A DNA stretch of 64,000 bases from Chitinophaga sp. YR573 (GTDB taxonomy: Bacteria; Bacteroidota; Bacteroidia; Chitinophagales; Chitinophagaceae), in the NCBI RefSeq assembly GCF_900110995.1, contig NZ_FOJF01000001.1, positions 2,497,199 to 2,561,198 of the forward strand, written 5' to 3'. A program made the translations under genes and the position numbers. Below the pieces are notes generated by a model. The model was not told the origin of the DNA. It ran no database searches and was given only the letters and a program-made list of their open reading frames with translations. Shown here one piece after another: positions 18,801-26,891 of this stretch (the first letter of the stretch is position 1; every line of letters starts with the position of its first letter).

Positions 18801-20855
18801 GAATTACAGACCCGGCCAGATAGCAGTAATAGTACCCTACCTGCCATACAGGCAAATATCAAAGACTTCAAACTGTCTACTATTACAGCATTACTGGCAG
18901 CAGATACCTTACTGGCAAATGGTAACATGAATGCACAGGCCCTTATAAGCAATCTTGATAAATCGCCTCTCATCAGAAGCACTATAAAAGTAGACAGCCT
19001 GGTTTTCCGGGGTTCTAAATTAGGCACCCTCAATGCTGATGTGGAAACACCTGTGGCCAATCAGTATAAATTAACGGCCACTCTTATTGGGAACGACAAT
19101 GACCTGAAAGTTGCCGGTACTTATGATACAACTATCAATGCCAATGTGGATATCAACCGTATTAATATGTCTTCCCTGGAAGCATTTACGTTTGGTAGCG
19201 TCAACCGCATGCATGGTACGGCAGATGGTAAGTTCACTATCACTGGTACTACCGACAATCCCAAAGTGCTGGGTAATCTCCATTTTGATAATGCAGGAGG
19301 GACCATCACAGAAATTGGCACCCCGCTTACTATGCCGGATGAGAACATTGTACTGGATGAGAAAGGTCTGCAATTCAATAAGTTCGTAATTGCAGATAGC
19401 CTGCAAAATGAGCTGGTACTTGATGGCCGCATCAATACAAAAGACTACACCAACTTTAACTTCAACCTGGATATCAATTCCAATAACTTCATGATACTGG
19501 GTAAACAGCAAAACCCTGATCAATTATATTACGGTCCTGCTTTTGTTGACACCCGTATCAAAATACGCGGTAATCTCGATCTGCCCCGTGTAGATGCTTC
19601 TCTTAAACTCCGTGATAAATCAAGTATTACTGTAACGCTGCCAAGTGAAGAACCAGGTGTTGCCAATAGGGAGGGTGTGATCGTTTTTGTGGATAAGTCC
19701 AATCCTATTGATTCCTCTCTTCTGAAAGCAGTAGACAGCACCAAATTCCAGAATCCCCGTTTAAAAGGAATCAACTTCTCTGGTACTGCGGAAATCACAC
19801 CTGAATCTACTATCAAGATTATCATTGATCCTGTCAATGGTGACTATGTTCAGGCGAAAGGAACAGCCACCCTCAATGCTACCCTGGACCCCAGCAGTAA
19901 ACTGAGCCTTACCGGCCGTTATGAGATCTCTGAAGGTAAATATGAAATGTCTCTGAACCAGTTGATCAAACGTAGCTTCTCTATAGAAAAAGGAAGTGCC
20001 ATTATTTTCAGCGGAGATGCTACCAGCGCAGATCTTGACATCACGGCTAAGTATACCGTGAATGCTCCGGCTGCCGATCTGGTACAGGATCAGTTAACTT
20101 CTCTCCCAGAAACAGAACGCAATAAATATAAACAGCGTCTGCCTTTCTATGTATACCTGAAAATCAAAGGTTCTCTGCTCAAACCAGAAATATCCTTTGA
20201 ACTGGATATGCCGGAAGCAGACCAGAACGCATTTAGCGGAAGTGTGTATAACCGTCTGAGACAAATCAACCAGATCCCTTCTGAGCTGAATAAGCAGGTA
20301 ATGGGATTACTGGTAATGGGTAGCTTCATCCCTGAAGATCCTTTGGCAGGAGAGGGCAGCGGAGATTTTGGTGTAAGCAATATGGCAAGACAAAGTGTAA
20401 GCAAAATCCTGTCTCAACAGCTGAATAACCTGGCAGGCAACCTGATAAAAGGTATCGATCTCAACTTCGATGTAGAATCCAAAGATGATTACTCCACCGG
20501 TTCTCAGCAGGAAACGACTAACCTGAAAGTAGGTGCTTCAAAAAAACTCTTCAACGATCGCCTCTCTGTTTCTGTTGGTTCCAATGTGATGTTACAGGGA
20601 GAAAGCCAGGCCAACCCAAGTACACTGGTAGGAGATATTTCTGTAGAATATAAACTGACCAGAGATGGCAGATATCGTGTGAGAGTATATCAGCGGAATG
20701 ATAACAGTACCGTGATTGAGGGTCAGGTAGTTGAAACAGGTGTAGCATTTGCCCTGATCATGGATTATGATAATTTCCGTGAGATATTCCAACGCGCTAA
20801 AAAAGATAAAACGCAGACTAAACTGCGAACTAAAAAACCCGACAGTAAAAAATAA
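15804..20855 (+). CDS. tamB: TamB-family translocation and assembly module protein (AsmA-like)
   Basis: Very large (1683 residues) inner-membrane-anchored periplasm-spanning protein, thought to move lipids or outer-membrane proteins between the membranes together with its partner TamL. One N-terminal membrane helix (about 15-40, WWRWVLWTVLVLLLLPVMAV) is followed by a long beta-rich region with AsmA/DUF490 character; the C-terminal TamB domain covers roughly the last 400 residues. The start is a GTG at 15804; the next in-frame ATG (15900) would cut the membrane helix, so GTG is preferred. Only 1 nt separates the stop from tamL, a clear operon. Confidence 0.9.
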   Translation: MTAPSTQEQQHHQRPWWRWVLWTVLVLLLLPVMAVLLLQLESVQDYIRRQGESYLQKKLHTRVKIGYLRVRGWQYLELRNVFVADTSSQALLYSGSLKVRYNLLAILNNELQINHLEWDSLLVNIYRHPQDSAFNYQFVIDAFVSKDSIPDTVSTKTGTTIQFHIKDVTLKQVRVRYLDAPGGMNAVITWQELHVDPDELLLDDGLYAFRGIKLDGLKGFFKQEYRPKQLTSAAPPPVDTGSAAFHLLLKKLQVQNSSFLYADEGSGISTAWRIGKLELLNSSIDQDSTRVLVGGLKISNTSGVFSLSTARDTSKPDPADSTPNTWQVLATKAELEHLNVKFDNNTAPAKRGAGSDPDYNHLLLSNFNTHISNILYKPDTISAILHKLSMTDRSGFAIKQAHFNVLFTPQSLSLQNLLLQTNKSLFRKQIAVNVPSWSTLSDNLELLQLRANLDSSHITLAEWLPFVPDARQNKSMKPLWDKEIELTTVLKGSLGKLIIETLRIADNKGNRIQAHGEVEHVTDADHLYANLSDIYILSGNKQLRSWLPANTLPDTPRLPESLLITGSFLGGMQDMTTALQLKSSSANANLTAHLINITDSIHSRYDVNLSSFHIHPGILLYDTTFGWVSGNMSASGQGYSFPGMIANAAMHLSDATYKGYTYHDVAVKANIDKQQLHAEGESKDTSITMVFNVDGTLNDTTLQSLQAKLQLDKADLFAIHMYTEPLQLKGSLDADFSSLEPRRLEGNAFLDGWQIATQGQVYTIDTVALIAHYQDKQYLSLTGPFGFINANGSIDYTKVGAAFGQLINRPLQPYDSAKLIQLPSGQILQWNAELTWPRSLKTMIPGLRMEKPLLMNGRLNTDSSLLVLNAALPKLTYDSLQVDSLLLNASVLDTALKATISLAQLHHKVVPLYYTQLNALASGGKVNWDLFLDDIKRNPKYKVGGYVQFLPDNAISLSLKPDLMLNRQQWKVADDNRIHIHNGSPDTATLKISYQEQSIELQTRPDSSNSTLPAIQANIKDFKLSTITALLAADTLLANGNMNAQALISNLDKSPLIRSTIKVDSLVFRGSKLGTLNADVETPVANQYKLTATLIGNDNDLKVAGTYDTTINANVDINRINMSSLEAFTFGSVNRMHGTADGKFTITGTTDNPKVLGNLHFDNAGGTITEIGTPLTMPDENIVLDEKGLQFNKFVIADSLQNELVLDGRINTKDYTNFNFNLDINSNNFMILGKQQNPDQLYYGPAFVDTRIKIRGNLDLPRVDASLKLRDKSSITVTLPSEEPGVANREGVIVFVDKSNPIDSSLLKAVDSTKFQNPRLKGINFSGTAEITPESTIKIIIDPVNGDYVQAKGTATLNATLDPSSKLSLTGRYEISEGKYEMSLNQLIKRSFSIEKGSAIIFSGDATSADLDITAKYTVNAPAADLVQDQLTSLPETERNKYKQRLPFYVYLKIKGSLLKPEISFELDMPEADQNAFSGSVYNRLRQINQIPSELNKQVMGLLVMGSFIPEDPLAGEGSGDFGVSNMARQSVSKILSQQLNNLAGNLIKGIDLNFDVESKDDYSTGSQQETTNLKVGASKKLFNDRLSVSVGSNVMLQGESQANPSTLVGDISVEYKLTRDGRYRVRVYQRNDNSTVIEGQVVETGVAFALIMDYDNFREIFQRAKKDKTQTKLRTKKPDSKK

Positions 20856-20856
20856 A

Positions 20857-23154
20857 ATGGTTAGAGGAAACTGGCATATTATACCCCGATTGCTATTGCT
20901 ACTTGCTGTTGTTTGCATCAGTGCCTGTAGTACAACTAAGAGCGTCCCGGAAGGTGATCGTCTTTTTACCGGTACCAATATTAAATGGGAGGGTAAAAAG
21001 TCCCGGGATTACAGTACCCTTACTGAAACAATGGAGAGTAGTGCCAGACCCAAACCCAATAAGAAATTTGCAGGATTACCTTTCCGCCTCTGGTTTTATA
21101 ACCTTGGGAAAGAACCCAAAGGGAAAGGACTCAATTACCTGTTAAGACGTAAATGGGGAGAAGCGCCTGTTTTATTAAGTCAGGCCAAACCTGATTATAC
21201 ATCCAATGTGATGGAACAATACCTGGTAGACAATGGATTCTTCCAGGCACTTGTTACTTCAGAGATAAAGAACAAGGGTAAGAAAAAAGCATCTATCCTT
21301 TATACCGCTACTCCCAATCTTCGTTACCGTATAAAAAGCGTAACATATGTAACAGACAGTAGTATCCTTGGTAAAGCTGTAGCTGCTGCTCAGCAAGGAT
21401 CTTCCCTGAAACTGAACCGTCCCTACAGATTGGATAGTATCAAAGCAGAACGTAATCGCATTCATAATATACTGAAGGAACAGGGGTACTATTATTTTAC
21501 GCCGGACTATCTGCTGGTGGAAGTAGACAGTACCAATAACGGGATGGTGGATCTGTTTGTAACTATCAAACCCGAAACGCCTGCTCCGGCCCGGAAGATG
21601 TACCACATGAAAAACATTACGGTGTATCCTAACTACTCCCTGGATAATGATTCGCTTTCCAGATCGGGTACTCCGGTTGTTTATAACCGCCTGCGTATCA
21701 TAGATACTACTAATAAATTCAAACCCAGCGTATTTGACCGTTCCATATTCCTGAAACCGGATAGCTTGTACCGCTTGAGTTCTCACAATATTACGCTGCA
21801 TCGCTTAACAGACCTTGGTACATTCAAATTTGTAAAAGGGACGTTCCGGCCGGTAAGAGGGGACAGTTCTCTTTTAAATGCAAGTTTCTTCCTCACCCCT
21901 TATCCAAGACGTAGCCTGCAGGCTGAGTTGAGAGGTACTTCTAAATCCAACAACTTTGTAGGATCAGAAGTAAAAGTTACTGCCCGCAACCGTAACTGGC
22001 TGCATGCTGCTAACCTGTTGGAAATCTCTGTTTCCGGTGGATTGGAATGGCAGGTGGGAGGGAAGGCCACCTCCGTACAAACAGGTGGCAACTCCTATAA
22101 CTTCAAGACGGAAGCTGCGGTAACCATTCCCCGTTTCTGGCAACCAATATTTAAGGGACTGAATGTACGTACACCATATGTACCCCGCACCCGTATCAGC
22201 CTGAGTTATGAATTGTACAGCCGTAGTCAGTTATATAATCTGAACGCTTATTCTTTTAATTTCCAGTACATCTGGCGTAAGACAGAATTCCTGGAACATA
22301 AGTGGTCCCCTTTTTCCATCACTTACGTATTACCGACTAAAACAACAGCCGGATATGACAGCATCCTGAAATATGATCCCAGTCAGCGTTCTGCCATTGA
22401 AAAGCAATTTATCCTGGGTGGTAATTATAACATTACTTTCAACAATCAGTCAGCTAATCGTGTTCATAGTTTTTATATCAATGGAGATCTGGACTATTCC
22501 GGTAACATTGCCGGTTTGATTGTTCCTAAAGGGGATAGTTCGAAAAATATTCTGGGCATTCCTTTTGCCCAGTTTGTTCGTTTGACTGTAGACGCAAGGC
22601 ATTACTGGAAATTAAACAGGAAGTTCACCTGGATAAACCGTATTTATGCGGGTTACGGTCTCCCATATGGTAATTCCAGTACACTACCCTTTGTAAAACA
22701 ATACTTTATAGGAGGTAGCAGTAGTCTGCGTGGATTCAGGGCCAGAACACTGGGCCCCGGATCCTACAAAGATTCTTCCAGTCAATACCTGGCCAATGAA
22801 GCCGGCGATATTAAACTGGAATATAACTCTGAGTTACGTGCACACCTCACTGGCATATTTAATGCAGCTTTATTTCTGGATGCCGGTAATATATGGCTAA
22901 AAGGGGTTGTACCCGAAAAAGCTGGAAGTCAATTTAAATTAGGCTCTTTTGTCTCCCAGATGGCAGTAGATGCGGGTGCTGGTTTACGCGTAGATGCTTC
23001 TATTATTGTAGTACGACTGGATGTTGCATTCCCTCTTCGTAAGCCCTGGTTACCACAGGATGAGCGATGGGTAATTAAAGATGTAAAATTTGGCGATCCC
23101 GACTGGCGTAAGGAAAATCTGATATTGAACATAGCGATAGGATATCCGTTTTAA
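20857..23154 (+). CDS. tamL: TamL: BamA/TamA-family outer-membrane lipoprotein
   Basis: Omp85-family barrel with POTRA domains that partners TamB; the Bacteroidota form is a lipoprotein. A signal sequence ends in the lipobox ISAC with Cys24, followed by STTKSVPEGDRLFTG, a typical start for this family. POTRA-like repeats lie at about 75-330 and a 16-strand barrel fills the C-terminal half; the IGGSSSLRGFRARTLGPGSY motif near residue 620-640 is the conserved Omp85 barrel loop, and the chain ends in an aromatic residue. I chose ATG 20857 (765 aa) because it starts the signal peptide; a longer frame from 20767 overlaps tamB. Confidence 0.9.
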   Translation: MVRGNWHIIPRLLLLLAVVCISACSTTKSVPEGDRLFTGTNIKWEGKKSRDYSTLTETMESSARPKPNKKFAGLPFRLWFYNLGKEPKGKGLNYLLRRKWGEAPVLLSQAKPDYTSNVMEQYLVDNGFFQALVTSEIKNKGKKKASILYTATPNLRYRIKSVTYVTDSSILGKAVAAAQQGSSLKLNRPYRLDSIKAERNRIHNILKEQGYYYFTPDYLLVEVDSTNNGMVDLFVTIKPETPAPARKMYHMKNITVYPNYSLDNDSLSRSGTPVVYNRLRIIDTTNKFKPSVFDRSIFLKPDSLYRLSSHNITLHRLTDLGTFKFVKGTFRPVRGDSSLLNASFFLTPYPRRSLQAELRGTSKSNNFVGSEVKVTARNRNWLHAANLLEISVSGGLEWQVGGKATSVQTGGNSYNFKTEAAVTIPRFWQPIFKGLNVRTPYVPRTRISLSYELYSRSQLYNLNAYSFNFQYIWRKTEFLEHKWSPFSITYVLPTKTTAGYDSILKYDPSQRSAIEKQFILGGNYNITFNNQSANRVHSFYINGDLDYSGNIAGLIVPKGDSSKNILGIPFAQFVRLTVDARHYWKLNRKFTWINRIYAGYGLPYGNSSTLPFVKQYFIGGSSSLRGFRARTLGPGSYKDSSSQYLANEAGDIKLEYNSELRAHLTGIFNAALFLDAGNIWLKGVVPEKAGSQFKLGSFVSQMAVDAGAGLRVDASIIVVRLDVAFPLRKPWLPQDERWVIKDVKFGDPDWRKENLILNIAIGYPF

Positions 23155-23194
23155 AAAACTGTTTTATCTTGGGGGCATATCCCCCATTATAATA

Positions 23195-23575
23195 ATGCCT
23201 ATGAGAACTATACAATATTCACGCAGTCTGATTGTACTATTATGTACACTCTTATTTCTGACTTCCTGTAGCAGGAAGATTACTGAAAATGGAAAGGCAT
23301 CATATTATGCTGATAAGTTTGAAGGCCATCGTACTGCCAGTGGTTCTACATTTCATCAGAATGGTCTGACGGCGGCACATCGTACTTTACCTTTTGGTAC
23401 AAAAGTTAAAGTCACAAATGTTGCTAATGGTCGTTCTGTAAAAGTGAGAATTACTGACCGGGGTCCTTTTGCCGAAGGCAGAGTAATAGACTTATCTAAA
23501 AAAGCAGCCAGAAAAATAGGTATGCTTAGTACAGGAGTTGCCGTAGTAGAGGTCACTTATAAAAAGAAAAAGTAA
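23195..23575 (+). CDS. RlpA-like septal ring lipoprotein (double-psi beta-barrel)
   Basis: 126 residues. Signal peptide with lipobox FLTSC (Cys25), then a compact double-psi beta-barrel (about 33-122) of the RlpA type: ASYYADKFEGHRTASG, the AAHRTLPFGTKVKV strand and the VRITDRGPF loop with the conserved Asp. RlpA proteins cleave naked glycan strands or bind them near the septum. There is no SPOR domain, so septal targeting is not shown. A GGGGG-CATAT-CCCCC hairpin lies between tamL and this gene. The start may also be M3 (23201). Confidence 0.88.
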   Translation: MPMRTIQYSRSLIVLLCTLLFLTSCSRKITENGKASYYADKFEGHRTASGSTFHQNGLTAAHRTLPFGTKVKVTNVANGRSVKVRITDRGPFAEGRVIDLSKKAARKIGMLSTGVAVVEVTYKKKK

Positions 23576-24044
23576 AAAAGCCCGTCAGTAGTTTAAACCC
23601 GCTACCACAAAGAAATACAAGGAAAATACCTGCATACAGGTATTTCTCCGCTACTTCCTGTATTACTCATTTATCTCACATTTTTGTAGTAATTATTCTA
23701 TTTTTTTTGGAAATTCTCTGACAGTATTGTTATTTGCGCCGAAATCAGTTACCATATTCCATGAAAAATGCACTTACTCCGCATTATCTGGTATGTGCGT
23801 GTTTGAAGAAGCAGGATAAATGTTATCATGTGAATACTAACTGACCTCGTTGTTATTATCCTATCTCTGTAAGTCCCTTTTTACCAGTTCTTTTTCCGTA
23901 TAATTTATTTACGAGTATATACCCGTTTTATATAACGGTTATGCATAATGAGGAATGTAATTGAACGTCCGGTAATAATTTTGTTTCCATATCCTATCTT
24001 ACATAACCAAGTCCGCTGCCGGTGATACTTTTCACCGGCAGTTT
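23576..24044. other. 469-nt gap with a short ORF and a plus-strand terminator
   Basis: No gene of normal size. It holds a 27-codon ORF at 23761-23844 and a strong plus-strand terminator at 24016-24046. That terminator is too far from rlpA to be its obvious terminator, so either rlpA has a 460-nt 3' tail or a separate small transcript starts within the gap. A TATTTGC box near 23743 is a weak promoter candidate. Confidence 0.4.
23761..23844 (+). CDS. Possible 27-residue peptide
   Basis: ATG to TGA, 27 codons, with the core YLVCACLKKQDKCYH containing three Cys and one His. It lies within a plus-strand transcription unit suggested by the terminator at 24016. No family is recognised and there is no ribosome-binding site; chance is a real alternative. 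Confidence 0.2.
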   Translation: MKNALTPHYLVCACLKKQDKCYHVNTN

Positions 24045-24046
24045 TT
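24016..24046 (+). terminator. Intrinsic terminator, plus strand
   Basis: Perfect 10-bp stem (CTGCCGGTGA at 24016-24025 with 24032-24041) followed by T5 on the plus strand. The T run overlaps the stop codon of the convergent imelysin-like gene. On the minus strand no T run follows, so it serves plus-strand transcripts only. Confidence 0.8.
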
Positions 24047-25007
24047 ATTTCCCACGCACATAACTGTTCAAGGCGCTGTTCTGACGTAAAAGAGAATGCA
24101 GATACCTGGCTGTATAATGCTGACCATTCACATTATACACCGGATCATTGGTTACAGTAATGGTATCAGGTGAAGAGTATAAAGGGAGGATAGCATTGCG
24201 GGCAAAAATATTAGACGCCGCCGGATCCAGTATATACTGTTGGTTATCATAGGGAATACGTAAAGCTTCTCTTCCCATTTTCAGATTTATAGCCAGGTTA
24301 TTCACATATTCTGTAACAAACTGGTCCCTGTTAAAATCCTGTCCTGCCTGTAAACGGGCCTTTGAAGCAGCCATCAGCTCATCCATATATTTTACAAGAG
24401 CAGGATTATAGATCCCTACCTTGGGTACGTAAAATTTCCAGATCTCATTAATCCCATCCAGTGAAGCCACTGCCTCTGGTAAACTATTTCCGGCCTGTGG
24501 TGAGTCAAATCCGCTTAACCCCAGAGACATGATACGTACCAACTCCAGTCTCATTGCATCAAATAATTGTGCATCAGTAGGTTGGATCACTTCACTCTCT
24601 TTCTCTAATCTTCCCATAACCGATTTCAGCTTACGGGCTTCTGCATAAGCCATATCTGGTTGCAGTACAGGAAATATCGTTGTTTCCAATGCCTGGAAGT
24701 TCTGTGTTTCTTTACCTGTACCGTTCATAAACTGTGCAGTATAAGGATGATAGAATTCTACTACCAGTTCTATCTTTTTATATGCGAGTCTTGTTTCTTT
24801 GAAGGCATGCTGCACCGCTTCTCCAGACTGATGTTCTGCCAGTGCTTTACAAAGCAGGTCTACTTTTTTATCGAGGTTATCCACAGACTGATGATACCAT
24901 TTCCTGGTACTGTCTACAGCAAGCGTATCATTGCTTTTCAATTCAAAAATACTGTAGGTACAAATTATCAACAGGAGCAAGCTCACAACAATAACGGACA
25001 GTCGCAT
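24045..25007 (-). CDS. Imelysin-like helical protein, possibly the N-terminal part of a cytochrome-c-peroxidase-type protein
   Basis: 320 residues with an N-terminal membrane anchor or signal (about 4-22) and a helical body. The sequence resembles the helical imelysin-like region that precedes the di-haem peroxidase domain in some Bacteroidota cytochrome-c peroxidases (for example the LVVEFYHPYTAQFMNG and LETTIFPVLQPD segments). No CxxCH haem motif is present, and the chain ends cleanly after RGK. It may be a natural stand-alone form or a remnant that lost the peroxidase domain. The function is unknown; imelysin proteins elsewhere are linked to iron uptake. Confidence 0.5.
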   Translation of the reverse strand: MRLSVIVVSLLLLIICTYSIFELKSNDTLAVDSTRKWYHQSVDNLDKKVDLLCKALAEHQSGEAVQHAFKETRLAYKKIELVVEFYHPYTAQFMNGTGKETQNFQALETTIFPVLQPDMAYAEARKLKSVMGRLEKESEVIQPTDAQLFDAMRLELVRIMSLGLSGFDSPQAGNSLPEAVASLDGINEIWKFYVPKVGIYNPALVKYMDELMAASKARLQAGQDFNRDQFVTEYVNNLAINLKMGREALRIPYDNQQYILDPAASNIFARNAILPLYSSPDTITVTNDPVYNVNGQHYTARYLHSLLRQNSALNSYVRGK

Positions 25008-25167
25008 ACTAGATTTTTTATAAGTCAGTAAATATCAAAGCTCTGTATCCTTCACGGTGAGATGTTGGTAACAGTTGCAGGTTGGACTAAAATAACCTTT
25101 ACATGTTAACTCGCTGTTACGCCAATTTTAAGTTATTTTTATCTTAGCAGAATTACTACCACTCAGG

Positions 25168-26280
25168 ATGCAGAAACAGAATATCATTTTACCGATACAG
25201 GAGGTGCTGGGAACTTTAAATCCTTTTAAGGAGAAAAAGAAACAGCGGATCATGAATTATAACCCGGTGACCGGGCCTTCTACCCGCAGACCCACTTTCT
25301 GTGAAAAAATCAGCGTATTTGATTATGATGCTGATACTTGTGAAGAGATCGCTACTCAGGATGACGCTGCTGTATTCCAATACCTTGATAATTCGAAAGT
25401 TACCTGGATTAATATAGATGGGATCAATAAAGAGATGGTACACAGGATCTGTACCCGTTATAATATTCACACACTACTGGAAGAAGATATTATGAGTGTT
25501 GGCCAGCGGGCCAAGATGGATGAAATAGGGGACTACCTGTTTTGTCTGTTACCCATGGTGTATTTCAACGAAGAAACTTCTATCGTAGAACAGGAACAGG
25601 TAAGCATAGTACTGGGGAAACATTTTCTGATCTCTTTTCAGGAAGATGCTGCCCGGGATGTATTTGATAATATACGGGGGAAACTGCGTATCAATCATTC
25701 CCGCATACGCAGCGCTGGTACGGATTACCTTTGTTATTCCCTGCTGGATATTATTGTAGACAGCTATTTTACAGTGATAGAAAAATTGGGTGAACGTATA
25801 GAACAGATGGAAGAGTGGATTCTACATCAGCCTAATACCCGTACACTTGCCCGGATAAATTTCCTGCGCCGGGAACTTCTGTTGTTAAGACGAGCCATTG
25901 CACCGGTACGGGAGCTCATCAATGGTTTCCTCAAAAGTGAAAGTGATTTGCTGGATGAGCGTACTATTAAATATTTTAAAGACGTTTACGATCATATTAT
26001 CCAGGCCAATGAGCTGACGGACAACTACAGGGAAATGATCCTGACTCTCCAGGAACAATATCATACCCAGATCAATCTCAAAATGAATGAGATTATGAAA
26101 GTACTGGCGGTTGTTACCACACTGATGGCCCCTCTGACATTTGTGGTGGGTATTTATGGTATGAACTTCGACAATATGCCGGAGATACACACACAGAATG
26201 GCTATTTCGTTGTGTTAGCTGCTATGCTACTGATGCTGATAGGGATGATTATCTTTTTCCGTAAGCGTGGCTGGTTCTAG
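25168..26280 (+). CDS. corA: CorA-family magnesium/cobalt transporter
   Basis: Pentameric inner-membrane channel for Mg2+ (and Co2+/Ni2+). 370 residues: a large cytoplasmic alpha/beta N-terminal domain, a long helix (about 200-300), then two C-terminal membrane helices. The signature GMN motif is present as YGMNFDNMPE near residue 330, at the end of the first membrane helix, and the protein ends in a basic tail (FFRKRGWF). It is a single gene, convergent with DUF2480 with only 4 nt between the stops. Confidence 0.95.
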   Translation: MQKQNIILPIQEVLGTLNPFKEKKKQRIMNYNPVTGPSTRRPTFCEKISVFDYDADTCEEIATQDDAAVFQYLDNSKVTWINIDGINKEMVHRICTRYNIHTLLEEDIMSVGQRAKMDEIGDYLFCLLPMVYFNEETSIVEQEQVSIVLGKHFLISFQEDAARDVFDNIRGKLRINHSRIRSAGTDYLCYSLLDIIVDSYFTVIEKLGERIEQMEEWILHQPNTRTLARINFLRRELLLLRRAIAPVRELINGFLKSESDLLDERTIKYFKDVYDHIIQANELTDNYREMILTLQEQYHTQINLKMNEIMKVLAVVTTLMAPLTFVVGIYGMNFDNMPEIHTQNGYFVVLAAMLLMLIGMIIFFRKRGWF

Positions 26281-26284
26281 CCTC

Positions 26285-26788
26285 TTACTTTTTCTTGTAG
26301 ATAGGCACTGTTGAACAAGGTTCCCCATACATCATGCTTTTCACCACCGGGCGAAGCAGACGGGTAATCTCTACATAAGCAGCTTCTCCGGCGCCTTTAT
26401 CCCCACAACCTTTTATCACAATACGCTGATCTGCATATTCATTTACATCAATCTCACCCAGTTTTTTCATAAACTGTGTATGATGCAAAGCTGCTTTGGT
26501 CCCAAAACCGGCAAAAGTAGCTACCGGTTCCAGGTAAGTCATTACTAACATATATCCCCAGAAGGGTATTACTGCATCTACGGAGCAGGTGATGGCTACA
26601 ATTTTATTACGGTATTGTTCCCAGTCCCAGGACTGCAATTTTGCACGGAAGTCTTTCTCTTTCAATATCATCTCCATAAAAAGATGTTCCTTCATATCAA
26701 ACTCTACAATTTCTTCCTGCGGATAGTAATCTTCCAGGTCTAATGTAATAAGACCGCTCTGCGCTACTTTATTAACAATCTCTTCCAT
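26285..26788 (-). CDS. DUF2480 family protein
   Basis: 167-residue soluble protein of the Bacteroidota-specific DUF2480 family, recognised from the start MEEIVNKVAQSGLITLDLEDYYP and the later YMLVMTYLEPVATFAGFG and GCGDKGAGEAAYVEITR segments. No biochemical function is known to me. It has its own consensus promoter (26803-26836) and lies downstream of the ppiD terminator, so it is independent of ppiD. Confidence 0.85.
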   Translation of the reverse strand: MEEIVNKVAQSGLITLDLEDYYPQEEIVEFDMKEHLFMEMILKEKDFRAKLQSWDWEQYRNKIVAITCSVDAVIPFWGYMLVMTYLEPVATFAGFGTKAALHHTQFMKKLGEIDVNEYADQRIVIKGCGDKGAGEAAYVEITRLLRPVVKSMMYGEPCSTVPIYKKK

Positions 26789-26802
26789 AATCCACGTTTA
26801 TA

Positions 26803-26836
26803 CAAAATTACTAAAAATGTATGGGTAGTGTACAAA
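26803..26836 (-). promoter_or_regulatory. Promoter of the DUF2480 gene (-33 TTTG and -7 TAATTTTG)
   Basis: On the minus strand a perfect -7 box (26803-26810) and a -33 TTTG (26833-26836) are 22 nt apart, the best complete Bacteroidota promoter in the window. The ATG is 14 nt downstream. Confidence 0.65.
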
Positions 26837-26840
26837 TACA

Positions 26841-26866
26841 AAAAGCCTCCCGGTTGGGAGGCTTTT
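26841..26866 (-). terminator. Intrinsic terminator of ppiD
   Basis: Perfect inverted repeat (AAAAGCCTCCC at 26841-26851 and its complement) with T-rich flanks on both sides. It follows ppiD by 25 nt and overlaps the promoter region of the DUF2480 gene. Confidence 0.88.
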
Positions 26867-26891
26867 GCATATAATCAGTTATATAATTTCC

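Noticed and set aside
20767..20856. Longer start for tamL
   Set aside because: It would overlap tamB by 89 nt and bury the signal peptide; ATG 20857 gives a clean lipoprotein signal.
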